This document shows, in pieces, positions 50,139-60,060 of a stretch of 64,000 bases of DNA (position 1 is its first letter; each line of letters opens with the position of its first letter). The notes below the pieces were generated by a model. The model made no database searches. It was not told the origin of the DNA and saw only the letters and a program-made list of their open reading frames with translations. The DNA is taken from contig CM106586.1 in assembly GCA_048013815.1 (NCBI GenBank), forward strand, positions 1,550,001 to 1,614,000, in the 5' to 3' direction. The stretch is from Setoptus koraiensis (taxonomy: Eukaryota > Arthropoda). The position numbers were made by a program, and so were the translations under genes.

Positions 50139-50230
50139 GAGACATGAGCCCGAGACTCGAAATTCAATCCACCTCCCTAGTAAATGTGTGTTTGGAAGGT
50201 GTACGAACTTGAGTGGACCTTCCACCTCCC
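50139..50230 (+). repeat. Dispersed repeat with AGGTGG motif, copy 2
   Basis: Direct partner of 48680-48775 (CCCGAGACTCGAAATTCAAT, CCACCTCCCTAGTAAATGT). Confidence 0.8.
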
Positions 50231-50279
50231 AAGCATATCTAAGCCTACACACTCACTAAGCACTGATTATGCTAGTGCT

Positions 50280-50480
50280 AATGTTTGCAAGCACACAGCG
50301 CGTGACTCTAAAGATCGAAAACTGTGAATATCCACAAATAAATCGGTACGTGGATATTCACTGGCATACAAAGTCGGAGTATTCACAAGCACACAGCGCG
50401 TGAATCACCATAGCACAATTGGTGAATATCCTATGAAATGCACGAATTAAGTATCCACCATCATACCGTGCGTGGATATT
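50280..50480. repeat. Repeated GTGGATATTCAC hairpins
   Basis: GTGAATATCCAC (50324-50335) pairs with GTGGATATTCAC (50350-50361); related TGGATATTCA and GTGAATATCC words recur to 50480, as does CAAGCACACAGCGCGTGA (twice). Local inverted and direct repeats, noncoding. Confidence 0.85.
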
Positions 50481-50934
50481 CATGCGTGATTTCCAGGATC
50501 CCACAGCACTACATCATAAGCCCTTAATTAAAATTAAGCGCTAAAAATGGGCGTTAAAGTCACCTAGGCTACCTTGTCAGTATTGAGCGTGCTACACTCG
50601 TCTAGTTTCAGCCACATCAGCATTGACAGTGCTGAGAAGCAGTAGTTATTCTGAATAGTATCTACTGTTCTACAATCTCCTAGTTTCAACACCTCTAGCT
50701 TCCAGTGCACTAAATCCGAATTGTATACAGCTAGCCTTCTGCTGAGCTAAATTCATCTAGTTAGCATCTCAGCTTTGAGCGTGCTAATCGCGTCTAGTAA
50801 GTGAACGCGCATAGCATTCTGTGTGCTTAATTCAATTAATCAACATTGTAAGCTTTTACTGTTTTAAATTCATCTAGTTTATTTCTCACAGTACAGCTTT
50901 CACCGTGCTATTTTTTCCTAGTTGAAAAAGCACT

Positions 50935-51035
50935 GGTTTGTTCTACGCACGTGAATAAACGTATCTGCCAGATCCACATCAATAGCTACTTAATTAAAAT
51001 TAAGCGCTAATTAAGCGCTAAAAATTATTACAACA
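50935..51035 (-). repeat. Terminal-type repeat T, inverted copy
   Basis: Reverse complement of the T copies at 44204 and 46835: CGTGAATAAACGTATCTG, ATCAATAGCTACTTAATTAA and AATTAAGCGCT. With the 46835 copy it would bound a segment of about 4.2 kb with inverted ends. Confidence 0.75.
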
Positions 51036-51232
51036 AATAGGTGGAAATTCGTTTCCCCTTGTTTCTTATTTGTTATTCTCTGTTGGTTGGTTCATTCACT
51101 CTTCCCGCCTGCAGCTGTGTTTGGATTGCATTCATGTGAGCGGAGGTCTGTACAAGTCTAATCAATTTCTGATGTCTGCAACTAGATGCTACTAAGGAAA
51201 CTGTCTTTACACCTGAAATCATTAACTTGAAA

Positions 51233-51275
51233 AACTACGCGCTCTTAAACTGGTATGATCAGTATAACTTGTTTC
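51233..51275 (+). repeat. Copy of T outer flank
   Basis: CGCGCTCTTAAACTGGTATG then ATCAGTATAACTTGTTTCTA matches 40365-40400 directly and 46801-46840 in reverse. Confidence 0.75.
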
Positions 51276-51473
51276 TATTTTCATCTTCGTTCTCTCTAGA
51301 TAATCTTCGTCTATACCGCTCGAATCGATTCTTTGCTTTCGGTCATCTGAACGACATTGAATCAGTATTAAATGAAATTTGACGGAATTCTGCCTTACCA
51401 AATCATTTGAAGCCACATATTCATATTAAACTCACCATATTTGATACAACTTTTGACAAAGCTCCAAACCTCG

Positions 51474-52528
51474 GGTGTTATAGCGAACTGGGCGTAGCTC
51501 AGTTTGCGATGAAATTCACGGTGTGAGTACCTCAGAGGGCTCTGATGAAGATTTGTTTAGACCGGAAGTGTAGAAACTACAGGTTCCGGTTTTAGCTTCA
51601 TCTTCAAGCTGAAGTCTTGAAAGTCAGTATGTAAGCGGATTCGACTACGATGACTTCGATGACATCAACTTCTGATTATTACGACTTCCAGTTCACGAGA
51701 TATTCAGTGGAAACTGCTGCGAGGGCGCTGACGGTACGAAATATCGACCAAACATGTGCGCTCAGAGGCCCGTGCTGTCCAACACAGAAGCCTGCGGCAC
51801 TTCCGGTTCTCGGGATCCTCACAGTTAGATGTGCAGGTTCACGATGAACAGTCAGTTCTTCCACTTACGGTCGTGTATGGATTGCAGTCGTGTGAGCGGA
51901 GGGTAGAGGGCGAAGCCCGATACCCGAAGCGCTCATCAACACTACCTGAAGGGTCCTCGTCGCACGCAGTCATCGCGGAAGCGACGACGGAGATGTGACG
52001 GCCTCTAAATTACGAGGCCGCAGGCCGAGTTCCCGGATCCGTCGCTCATTCATTCCTGAGCAAATCTGAGCTCCAATTTTCCGCACTTCCGGACTGTATT
52101 TTCCGGTCTATAGAGGTCAAGATGTACCCGAACAAGAAGTTTCATTAAAATCAGGGCGGGGCACTAATCGCTACAACAACCGATCCTTGTGGCGGTGATC
52201 ATGCGTCATGCTGAAATACCCATCATACCCCACACCAGTTATTCCGAATTCCGATCGATTCTTCACTTCCGGAATACCTTTAAAGAGATGAGGGTTATCT
52301 GATGTACGCAAATAGTGCCCAAAATACCTTCAAGTACGCTCCGAAGACTCTTAGCGGTCGTCGGGTATCTCAAAACGCCCACTGTGCGGTACATCGGGTA
52401 ACTCGAAAACCGTAAATTTCTACATCTTATGAATACCCGATCGGGTATCAGTGTACCATATTCTACCCAAAAATACCCATAATACCCAGATCGGAACTAC
52501 GCCAAGTTCGCTACAACAACCAAAATAC
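51474..52528 (-). mobile_element. Inverted-repeat element, copy 4 (about 1.05 kb)
   Basis: Left arm GGGTGTTATAGCGAACTGGG then CGTAGCTCAG; right arm, reverse complemented, GGTTGTTGTAGCGAACTTGG then CGTAGTTCCG. The right end carries the GGGTATTT-type block (52340-52490). The middle contains repeat R3 (51880-52050, plus orientation) and a Q-like tail ending CGCTACAACAACC at 52182, so this copy is itself composite or nested. Confidence 0.6.
51880..52050 (+). repeat. Dispersed repeat R3, copy 3
   Basis: Fullest plus-strand copy, inverse of 41478-41690: GATTGCAGTC, GAGCGGAGGG, GGGCGAAGCCCG, CTCATCAAC, GACGGAGATGTGACGGCCTC, GGCCGCAGGCCGAGTT. Confidence 0.8.
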
Positions 52529-52539
52529 ACACGTCGTTG

Positions 52540-52775
52540 GTCCTCAATTTCTCACAAGCCAGTCGCTGGCAGCGCCATCTGCCGGCGACTCTATCTTTCT
52601 GCGCAGATGACCAAAATTAACCAGACAAAACAACAGAATATTGCAAAAACGAAAAAAGAAAACGGGTAAACGGTGATCCGGGTTCGACTCAGCTCCTTGA
52701 GATCTTCAAGAATAGACCTATTAGAAAAAAACCAGGGCGTCAAAGTTACCCAGGCCACCTTGTGAACTTTACGGT
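52540..52775 (+). repeat. Dispersed repeat S, copy 2
   Basis: Direct partner of 46640-46800, followed by GGCGTCAAAGTTACCCAGG then CCACCTTGTGAAC, which resembles GGCGTTAAAGTCACCTAGG at 50550. Marks the right edge of the island. Confidence 0.75.
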
Positions 52776-52899
52776 ATCGAGTTTGCCTGGAGTATTTGTC
52801 TGGATAATTGTTCAAACTGGTAGAGTGCGATTCACATACCATAGTTGGCCTCCACCGGTTACCTTATGCTATACCAAACGGATGAGCGTCGTTGAATAC

Positions 52900-54357
52900 A
52901 AGATTGTTAGTATATATATAGATATCTTTTGATTATGTTGACGAAATTGTTGCGATTGATTATAATAATAATAGATATATACACGGTTATTGCAACGGCT
53001 ATTTCAGTCATCTTGGTGACAATCACGCCGGTGCGATTGCACTCACCTGTGCTGCTCGACCTTGGCTGCTTTCTCATAAGGCCAACGTTACCTGAGAACG
53101 GGACTGCTCTAATTAAATTGAATCACTCATAACAACTGCCGATATTGGCCACCACCTTTTGTGAGTCTACACGTTGAGCTATTGAGTTCGCTTTTTATTG
53201 AGTCGCTATAACTTCGTTTCAGTTGTATAATGAGGTCATGTAAAGCAAAACATGGTCCCACAACTAGACAAAGCCATACAATATCTCACTTGTCATTGTT
53301 GTGACCCCGTTACATTGCAACCTGTCTGTTTGTCTGTTCAAGGTGCATCAACGACAACTGCACCTATTTGAATGTGTATATGTTAGGTTACGTAACGACA
53401 ACAATACTTATCGTTATTACTTACAAGCAAACAGGTAAGTGAGCAGTAAACTTTAAGTGTATTACTGTCAGTTTTGTTCAGTTAGAATCACTCTACACTA
53501 CTAACAGCATTACATTAGGGTACCGTAATATACCGTTATAAAGTACTAATAGTCTGCATCTATTGTAATGATGATGTTATGTGATATTAAATAATGGACG
53601 TCTGTCTATAGATGATGTTGTTTACAAGCTCATATCGATCGCTTGCCTGTTCGCAGTATTTGAGTGTGTGAGTTCCCACTAACCGATTAAAGAACAATGC
53701 CGTCAAGTGAATCAATAACATTTGTACCCGACTTGGCAGCACCGCCAACTACAACTAATATATATCCATCAGGCTCTACATTGTTTGCCAACTGTTACCA
53801 AACCCGAACTATAGGTCGCTAGGTGAGGCCCTGTAAGCTCAATCTATCATCAGGCGCAACGTCAATGTTGGTAGTCTTAGATAACAAGACAGCACACGCA
53901 ACACTAAACAAGATTGATCGCCACACGGCTAAACAAGATATGGCAACTTGCAACAACAAATAACCGCCATCCGGATAAATAATGAACAAATTGCTTGCTA
54001 GTTCCGTTGGTTGTTACACCGGCGCAAACAATGGCGGAAACTCTTGCGAAATTGTGGCGAAAATCGGCGAAAAATTATCACTTTTTATTCCAATTATCAT
54101 TGCTTCATATCCATGGACAATTGCCTATTTTCTCAGATGTCCAAACCTGAAACGAATATGGATAGAATTCTCATAGCTGAGCAAATCGATTATCCGGCTG
54201 ATAAGCGGACACATCTCTAGTCTGAGATTCACTGGGCCTCATTCATTTCATTCGTCTCTAGCTAAGCGTCGTTTCTCGTGTGTGTAAATTATGATTTATA
54301 TCCATCGCAAACTTGATGTTTACGATAGGAGGCGACGTTTACGAGAATGTCGGTGGC
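52900..54357. other. Spacer right of the island
   Basis: AT-rich spacer without a supported gene. No repeat of the island families was noticed after about 52.8 kb. The right edge is the 3' flank of the first paralogous secreted-protein gene. Confidence 0.45.
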
Positions 54358-55794
54358 TCATGTTGGTTTCATAGAACACTCGAGCAACTTAGTCACTATC
54401 TTCACGGCCAGCACCCAAAACAGTCTCATTACAACGGCCTCCATACTGTCAGGATTATCGTCTCTAATGCCAGTAGTTATGTTCAATATGATTGTCATCA
54501 ACCATTTACAATTCAACAAAAATATCGATTTTAAATTAGATGTATTGTTCTTAGCTAAATTAATATAATCTCTCTCAATATGTTTCATCATTTTGACATA
54601 ATCAACAAAGCGGAAGCCCATTGATCTTAATTGTTTCATGATTCCACCAACTAATGGTAAACCATCTAACACTCTTGTGTAGGAGGCCAAACTGGTGAAA
54701 ATGTGTGAGCCTCTATACATGAGACTGGTAATGTAGCGATATTCTTGCCAATATTGTCTATCGAGTTCGTCATAGAACGAATATGACTCTTCGTCGTGCC
54801 TCTCTCGTTGGTGTTTCTGTTGCTGCAAATTAATTATCCCCAGCAAATTAACTGACAGGGGCACCAATTTATTCGCGCTCTTCACTTGACTAGTCTGATG
54901 TTTAAATTGATTTGCCTCTGAGATGGGCCCATCTCCCTTACTGACACCATTGCGCCCATTTGATTTGATGCCCATCGCGCCCCAAACCGCTGCCAACAAG
55001 CTGCTCGTGACAGCTCGCCGGGGCAAATTGCCAGCCTCTGGCGAGTTGCCATCGCTCTTGACGACACTTGGATCGATACCTCCAAAAATATCTCTATTGA
55101 TTACATCTTCGGGTCGTTCGAAACCAGTAGACTCGTCATCCAAATCGTCGCGCGTCCTTTCGTTTCTCTTCTTTAGGGCAATATAATCATCTTCTATCGC
55201 TTGCCGATCGAGAGATTCGACAAATGCTGCATCGTCCTCATCAAATTGCGATCTTTCACCTTGTTTGCCCTGATCTGCGTCTGATGATCTGGTTGTGCTG
55301 CTACGCTCAATTGAATCATCATTACCACTAACATCATCATCACTTGTATTTATGTATGGCTCGATCTCTAAACCCTTGAAAAATGTTCGCGCCTCTTCGG
55401 GATTGTGCGACAGTCGCTGGTAGAGTTTGCTCGACACCTTATCTAAATAATATTGTATCTTTTCGGACTGACTCTTGGGTGCCATAATCGGACAGCTGTC
55501 GTTCAGATCGCTGCCAATGTTAGCAATTGCCTCGTCTATAATGTCATTGGCAAGTTGAGCATAGCTGCTTGGTGTGCTGTCGTCATGTTGTTGCTGCTGG
55601 TCGCCGGGGGCAATGTCTTTTTTCGTTAGAATACGTGACAATACTGGCAATTCGTTTGACTCTAGCGCCAATAACGTTCTATCAACGCTGGCCAACGTGA
55701 GGCCAGCGATAATCGCTAAAGTGATGATGGTCATGGTCATTTGAATTGGCCTTCGTCTACGCAACACTAATCGGTCAACACGAGCTGATTCCAT
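54358..55794 (-). CDS. Secreted/anchored protein of unknown family, paralog 1 (478 aa)
   Basis: ATG at 55794 (MESARVDRLVLRRRR) followed by a hydrophobic segment (MTMTIITLAIIAGLTLASV) that acts as signal or anchor. A Cys in NDSCPIMAP (about residue 102) starts a short helical block (IQYYLDKVSSKLYQRL). A long acidic, Ser/Asp/Arg-rich middle follows. The C-terminal 130 residues are helical and conserved with paralog 2: LMYRGSHIFTSLAS, LPLVGGIMKQLRSMGF, YVKMMKHIERDYINL, CKWLMTIIL, VMRLFWVLAVKIVTKLLEC. Intronless as read. I do not know the family; no catalytic motif is visible. Confidence 0.75.
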   Translation of the reverse strand: MESARVDRLVLRRRRPIQMTMTIITLAIIAGLTLASVDRTLLALESNELPVLSRILTKKDIAPGDQQQQHDDSTPSSYAQLANDIIDEAIANIGSDLNDSCPIMAPKSQSEKIQYYLDKVSSKLYQRLSHNPEEARTFFKGLEIEPYINTSDDDVSGNDDSIERSSTTRSSDADQGKQGERSQFDEDDAAFVESLDRQAIEDDYIALKKRNERTRDDLDDESTGFERPEDVINRDIFGGIDPSVVKSDGNSPEAGNLPRRAVTSSLLAAVWGAMGIKSNGRNGVSKGDGPISEANQFKHQTSQVKSANKLVPLSVNLLGIINLQQQKHQRERHDEESYSFYDELDRQYWQEYRYITSLMYRGSHIFTSLASYTRVLDGLPLVGGIMKQLRSMGFRFVDYVKMMKHIERDYINLAKNNTSNLKSIFLLNCKWLMTIILNITTGIRDDNPDSMEAVVMRLFWVLAVKIVTKLLECSMKPT

Positions 55795-57505
55795 TCTGAT
55801 GATATGGGCAATATGGGTATGTGTCAACTGCCAACAAACTAACTAACCCTAACTCTCTATCTCATGCGCAAGCCGATCAGATCTATCTATGCGATATCTT
55901 ATATCACATAACACAATTGACGAGCTTGCAAATAATCGCAATCAAACAGTTATAATCACTTAGGTTCAATCAAAGCAAGTATTGCATTTCAGAGCATTGC
56001 AGTTACAAGCTAAAGTGTCATTGGCAGAACACAACCATAACAGACAACCATATGTGTTGAATGAAACAATTGATTTTAGTTATTTTTAGTTATCTTTGCC
56101 ACCATATTTGAGACCACATCTATTGTCTTTTGTGCGTTTCTAAGCGAGCAAATGCTCACCTGTAACCTTGCTTCTTGTCACGTTACATTGGTTGATTCAG
56201 CAGAGGGATGTTCACGTGGCGACAGAATGCCAACCTCGTGCGCTGCCAAGCGAAGAAGCAATTTTTTCTCGCCAAGTCAGCTTGTGTCGATTTTAATGGC
56301 GGACAGTTGATTGATCGAGCGCCAGAATTTGACTGGTGGCCTCCATGCTCTCTTCTCACACCACTTGCAAATTTCCTTTTCTAATGCAACTAAATGAAAT
56401 GAGATGAAAATTTGCAATATTATACTATTACTAGATTTTACCTTGACACCTTATTGCGCGAAACCCATCGCGCAAGCCCGAATGAGTTAATGAAATGCCT
56501 CTCGGGTCACTCGCTGCACAAACAGCCAACCAATAACCGCTTTTTATCCTTTCTACTTCTATGTTAAAGTGCAGCCACTAGCAGTTGTAGTTACAGTTAG
56601 TTGGCGGCCTCAAATTACTACTCTCAGACTGGCCTCAAGACTCCAACTGAATATCAATGAGCCATCGAATGGTTTCTCACCTATAGTTGCACCTATTGCA
56701 GCTGCCAACTGGCACACAAATTATCACAATACACGGCGTGAATTACATATATATATACAATATTCTTATTGTTGCCCGCTGGCAGTCTTGCCAGCAGCAT
56801 GTCAGCCTCAAGATTGGTTTTACACGCCAGTAAGCAGCCACAACCATTAGATGATGTGGCACTTTTTGCCATTTTTGTTGTTGTTGTCGTTGCTGTTGTC
56901 GCAAGCGCCATCGATTCTTCCATCGAGCTGGCTCAAAGATTGCACAACCGCTGATGAATATGCCGGCACCAACAGCAATCATTGTCAACCAACGAACCGG
57001 GCCAACATTAACTGACGCCATAGAACCATCACAATAATAATTATCTGTTTAGATCAATTTATTGCTACTGCACTTGGGCAGCGGGCGTTTCTCACATAAA
57101 GTTGATGTAACATAATATGAGTTAGCTCAACTTAAGCAGCATTGGTATCAATAATAATCATATCACAATATACATCTATAACTACATAAAAAATAATTAC
57201 ATCATGTTGGAATTATATCCAATCGGTGGTGATTGTGTCGAGCCATCATGTCACATTGACTGTGTTTGGCGATCTAACGGATCAAAAGATATCACAAAAC
57301 AGTCATCGTTGCTCGCCGTTACCAATAGTGTACGCCAGCCAACCAATCAATTAAATTCTAATCATCGGCGCGGGGAGGTTTATTCGCACTGATGGTGATC
57401 GGTGACCGAAAGAGATTATTGCTATTGAGCGTCTTTGATTTGTGCCCAAAATTCAGATATCAAATAAACCAAAGAATAGGCTCAGATCTAAGGGCCATTG
57501 TCAGC
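55795..57505. other. Spacer between the two paralogs
   Basis: No firm gene. A minus-strand frame with an ATG at 57021 begins MASVNVGPVRWLTMIAVGAG, a signal-like start, then turns Gln/Arg-rich and low in complexity; it could be an orphan first exon but has little support. Confidence 0.35.
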
Positions 57506-58963
57506 TTAGCCAGAGCGAACCATTCTCATTGTGAAGTTAATACTGCACTTCATTATACGAGTGCTGATTTCAGTCACCAGAAACCAGAAGAGCCTGAACA
57601 TAGCCTCTTCAAGGTTACAAATATAGCCAATTCTTTGGCCTGCGTAGGCTGTCAATATGACCGTGGCGAGCCATTTTAGGTGAAACTTGGCCACAATAGT
57701 GGGGTGTTCAGCTATATCCAGCTCAATATACTCTCTCTCGATTCTCTTGAGCATTTTGACGTAGTCGATCATGTTCAAGCCCAACTCTCTGAGTCTGCGT
57801 ATTCTTTCACCCACCACCGGTAGGTGTTCCAATTTCTCAAGGTGATGAGCCGTGCTCATAAACACGTCAAATCCTTGATAAAGATGTCGCGTAAGCATCG
57901 TATATTGCTTTTTTTCTTCCTCGTCCTCGTCCTCGTGGAAGATGCTCTTTCTCTCATCAATAGTGACCTGTTCACCACTGCTACTCTCTTCAGTGAGATC
58001 CGTTTTCAGTATTGGCCACAGGCTTTTAAAAGCCGAACGCTGAGCCATATCGACGGTTTCCTCTGGTAAATGATCCAGCAACAGACTATAGTCCGGGGTC
58101 CATCTTCTATGGATGATTTTCCTATCTGGGTTAGGAAAATAATCCATAGAAGATGGCGCGACGATATCTTTAAGACCCATCACTGATCTATGATACGCCT
58201 CGTGTTTCTCCTCTTGTTTAGGCGGTTCATTAAATTCATGAGGATGATCAGCGTCATTGAACTGATCAGGTTCTTCTAGGTTTAATTTTTTCGCCAACTG
58301 AGCAAACATTTGGAGAGCCTCCCCTCCATCATGACTATTCTGGAGGCGAACATGCAGCCTCTCGGCTAAACGGTCCAGGTATTCTCTTATGAGGTAACCT
58401 TGATTATCACCGAATTGGGGACAACTTTCAGATAAACTGGCCTCGATCGAGTCCAGTTCCGAAAGAAGTATATCATTGATGGGGCTCTTTGTGTTGGCTG
58501 TAGCCTTTATTTTCGAGTTTCCATTAGTCGCAGTGATCCTGTTGTCATCTTTGAACATGTTGTCAAAATCTGTCAGTACAGAAGGTGCATTACCTAAATC
58601 TGGCGAGGGTATCATGGGTTTCTCGTGATGGTGCATATCGCGATCGTATTGAACACCATTTCCTTTATTGGTGTCCGATGTGACTTTGCCACGATTCAAG
58701 ATATTCCACCTAGTTAAGACCGACGGACGTCTCTCTTTATGACTATGGCTCTCCAGTGAGACAATATTCCCCAAACCATCACCCGAACTGCCGTGGTTGC
58801 CTCCTTTGCCTGCAGCGTGGGATGTTTTGAGGGCTGTCAAGCCCTTGCGTATTACTGTTGACGGGTGGGCTATAGATCGTTGTGGTAGTATGAATGCCAT
58901 AGCGCTAACTACAGCAATCGATCTGCAAATATACGATATATTTAAATTGTGTGTTCGCATCAT
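57506..58963 (-). CDS. Secreted/anchored protein of unknown family, paralog 2 (485 aa)
   Basis: The first ATG is at 58963 (MMRTHNLNISYIC), followed by a hydrophobic signal (SIAVVSAMAFILPQRSIA). An acceptor-like ATTTGCAG just before SIAVV means the first codons could instead come from an upstream exon. The layout equals paralog 1: SESCPQFG with YLIREYLDRLAERLHVRL, an acidic Lys/Glu middle, then the C-terminal helical domain LTRHLYQGFDVFMSTAHH, LPVVGERIRRLRELGLN, YVKMLKRIEREYIEL, LKWLATVILTAYAG, AMFRLFWFLVTEISTRIMKC. Gene order, strand and shared blocks show tandem duplication. Family unknown. Confidence 0.75.
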   Translation of the reverse strand: MMRTHNLNISYICRSIAVVSAMAFILPQRSIAHPSTVIRKGLTALKTSHAAGKGGNHGSSGDGLGNIVSLESHSHKERRPSVLTRWNILNRGKVTSDTNKGNGVQYDRDMHHHEKPMIPSPDLGNAPSVLTDFDNMFKDDNRITATNGNSKIKATANTKSPINDILLSELDSIEASLSESCPQFGDNQGYLIREYLDRLAERLHVRLQNSHDGGEALQMFAQLAKKLNLEEPDQFNDADHPHEFNEPPKQEEKHEAYHRSVMGLKDIVAPSSMDYFPNPDRKIIHRRWTPDYSLLLDHLPEETVDMAQRSAFKSLWPILKTDLTEESSSGEQVTIDERKSIFHEDEDEEEKKQYTMLTRHLYQGFDVFMSTAHHLEKLEHLPVVGERIRRLRELGLNMIDYVKMLKRIEREYIELDIAEHPTIVAKFHLKWLATVILTAYAGQRIGYICNLEEAMFRLFWFLVTEISTRIMKCSINFTMRMVRSG

Positions 58964-60060
58964 GTACAAGATATGAAACAATTTATTCGTTAATTTGACT
59001 TTTTCTTTGCAATTGTTGTCAATGTATCTTCCTTTCCGAGTTCGCTTTCTCTCTCGATCGACGATTGTAAACGATCATCAAAACTTGAAGTTACTCTAAC
59101 TAAACTAATGCACCTGATTCTGCGACATGTCGCCGTTCACTCCGACCAACAAAAATAGAGAAGCTGCATCGTCAGATAGATCGTGTGACACTCTGGATAT
59201 TTCATATGCTACAGGCGACTGCCGTGAATAGATGTGAATAGCACTACTATTAAACTCAACTACTAGAATACTATTGCACCATCATTCATACAAATAGTCT
59301 GCTGGTATAAAAATATAAATATCAGTGCTTAGTCCAAGCTTGCGATATTGTTTAAACTAAAAGAGTATACTCAATATGCATCGAATGTGTATAAATTTAG
59401 ACGATAAACAGTTCGAGCAAAGAGACAAAGAGTAACAATTTCTATCATCACGTTGCTCTTATGACTCAGATTCTTTTGAATAGAAATACCACGAACTGAG
59501 GGCGTGATTTGGTGCCAGTCAGTGTAGCAAACTGTCTAGCTCTGTCAGCATAGTCTTCATCGAACGACTTCTGTCTGGTCTCCAATATATCCCAAAAGAT
59601 GAAACAAACAAACAATGATAGTTGGTTGACATTGCTATGATCGGGTGGTTGCATTGAGATGACTAGAGGCCTTTGCGCAAACGATTCAGCACGAAAAATA
59701 CAAAATTCTCGTAGGTCGCAAAGAGCAAGTTCAAACGAACTGCTTCGGGCATCTGTGAATGTCGCCCGTAGCTATTCTAATCAATAGGTTATTCCCTATG
59801 ATAACGACGACACACGGCAGAAAGAGCCCCATAAATAATGCAGCCGATACTTTTCTCGGTAATTTCAAGCTCATTCTTCTCACTAAACGACAAATAAATT
59901 CAGCAGTTACACTATGAACTTTCAATAATTAGATTTTGCTCTACGACGCTATTCCTCTGTTTGGCATCCTAGTGGTTAGTAAGGTTATTTTTAAGAGAAA
60001 TAAATGCGATTATTTATTTGAGAACACGCAGACATATGATATGTTAATCAATCATCAGTC
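58964..60060. other. Spacer with unexplained coding-like minus-strand pieces
   Basis: Between 59466 and 59925 on the minus strand are short frames with protein-like content: MSLKLPRKVSAALFMGLFLP leading into a membrane helix, LNLLFATYENFVFFVLNRLR in the next frame, and FVCFIFWDILETRQKSFDED in a third. They could be a small gene with tiny introns or a decayed copy; I recognise none. Confidence 0.3.

Larger units (their letters stand above)
39420..52900. mobile_element. Accessory island of nested repeats and element fragments
   Basis: From about 39.4 to 52.9 kb no host gene is seen. Instead almost every segment has a second copy elsewhere within the island, direct or inverted. The sequence is dominated by a recurring CCGGAAGT/ACTTCCGG motif, often as the palindromic block TTCCGCACTTCCGG. 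Base composition is richer in GC blocks than the flanking spacers. Boundaries are approximate. Separate entries describe the recognisable parts. Confidence 0.75.

Noticed and set aside
51482-51555. tRNA-like start GGGCGTAGCTCAG
   Set aside because: No anticodon arm, T arm or closing acceptor stem follows; the words belong to the arm of inverted-repeat copy 4.
46640-52775. tRNA-derived SINE (TTCGACTC B-box-like word in repeat S)
   Set aside because: Only a B-box-like word is seen; no A box at the right distance and no poly-A or simple-repeat tail.
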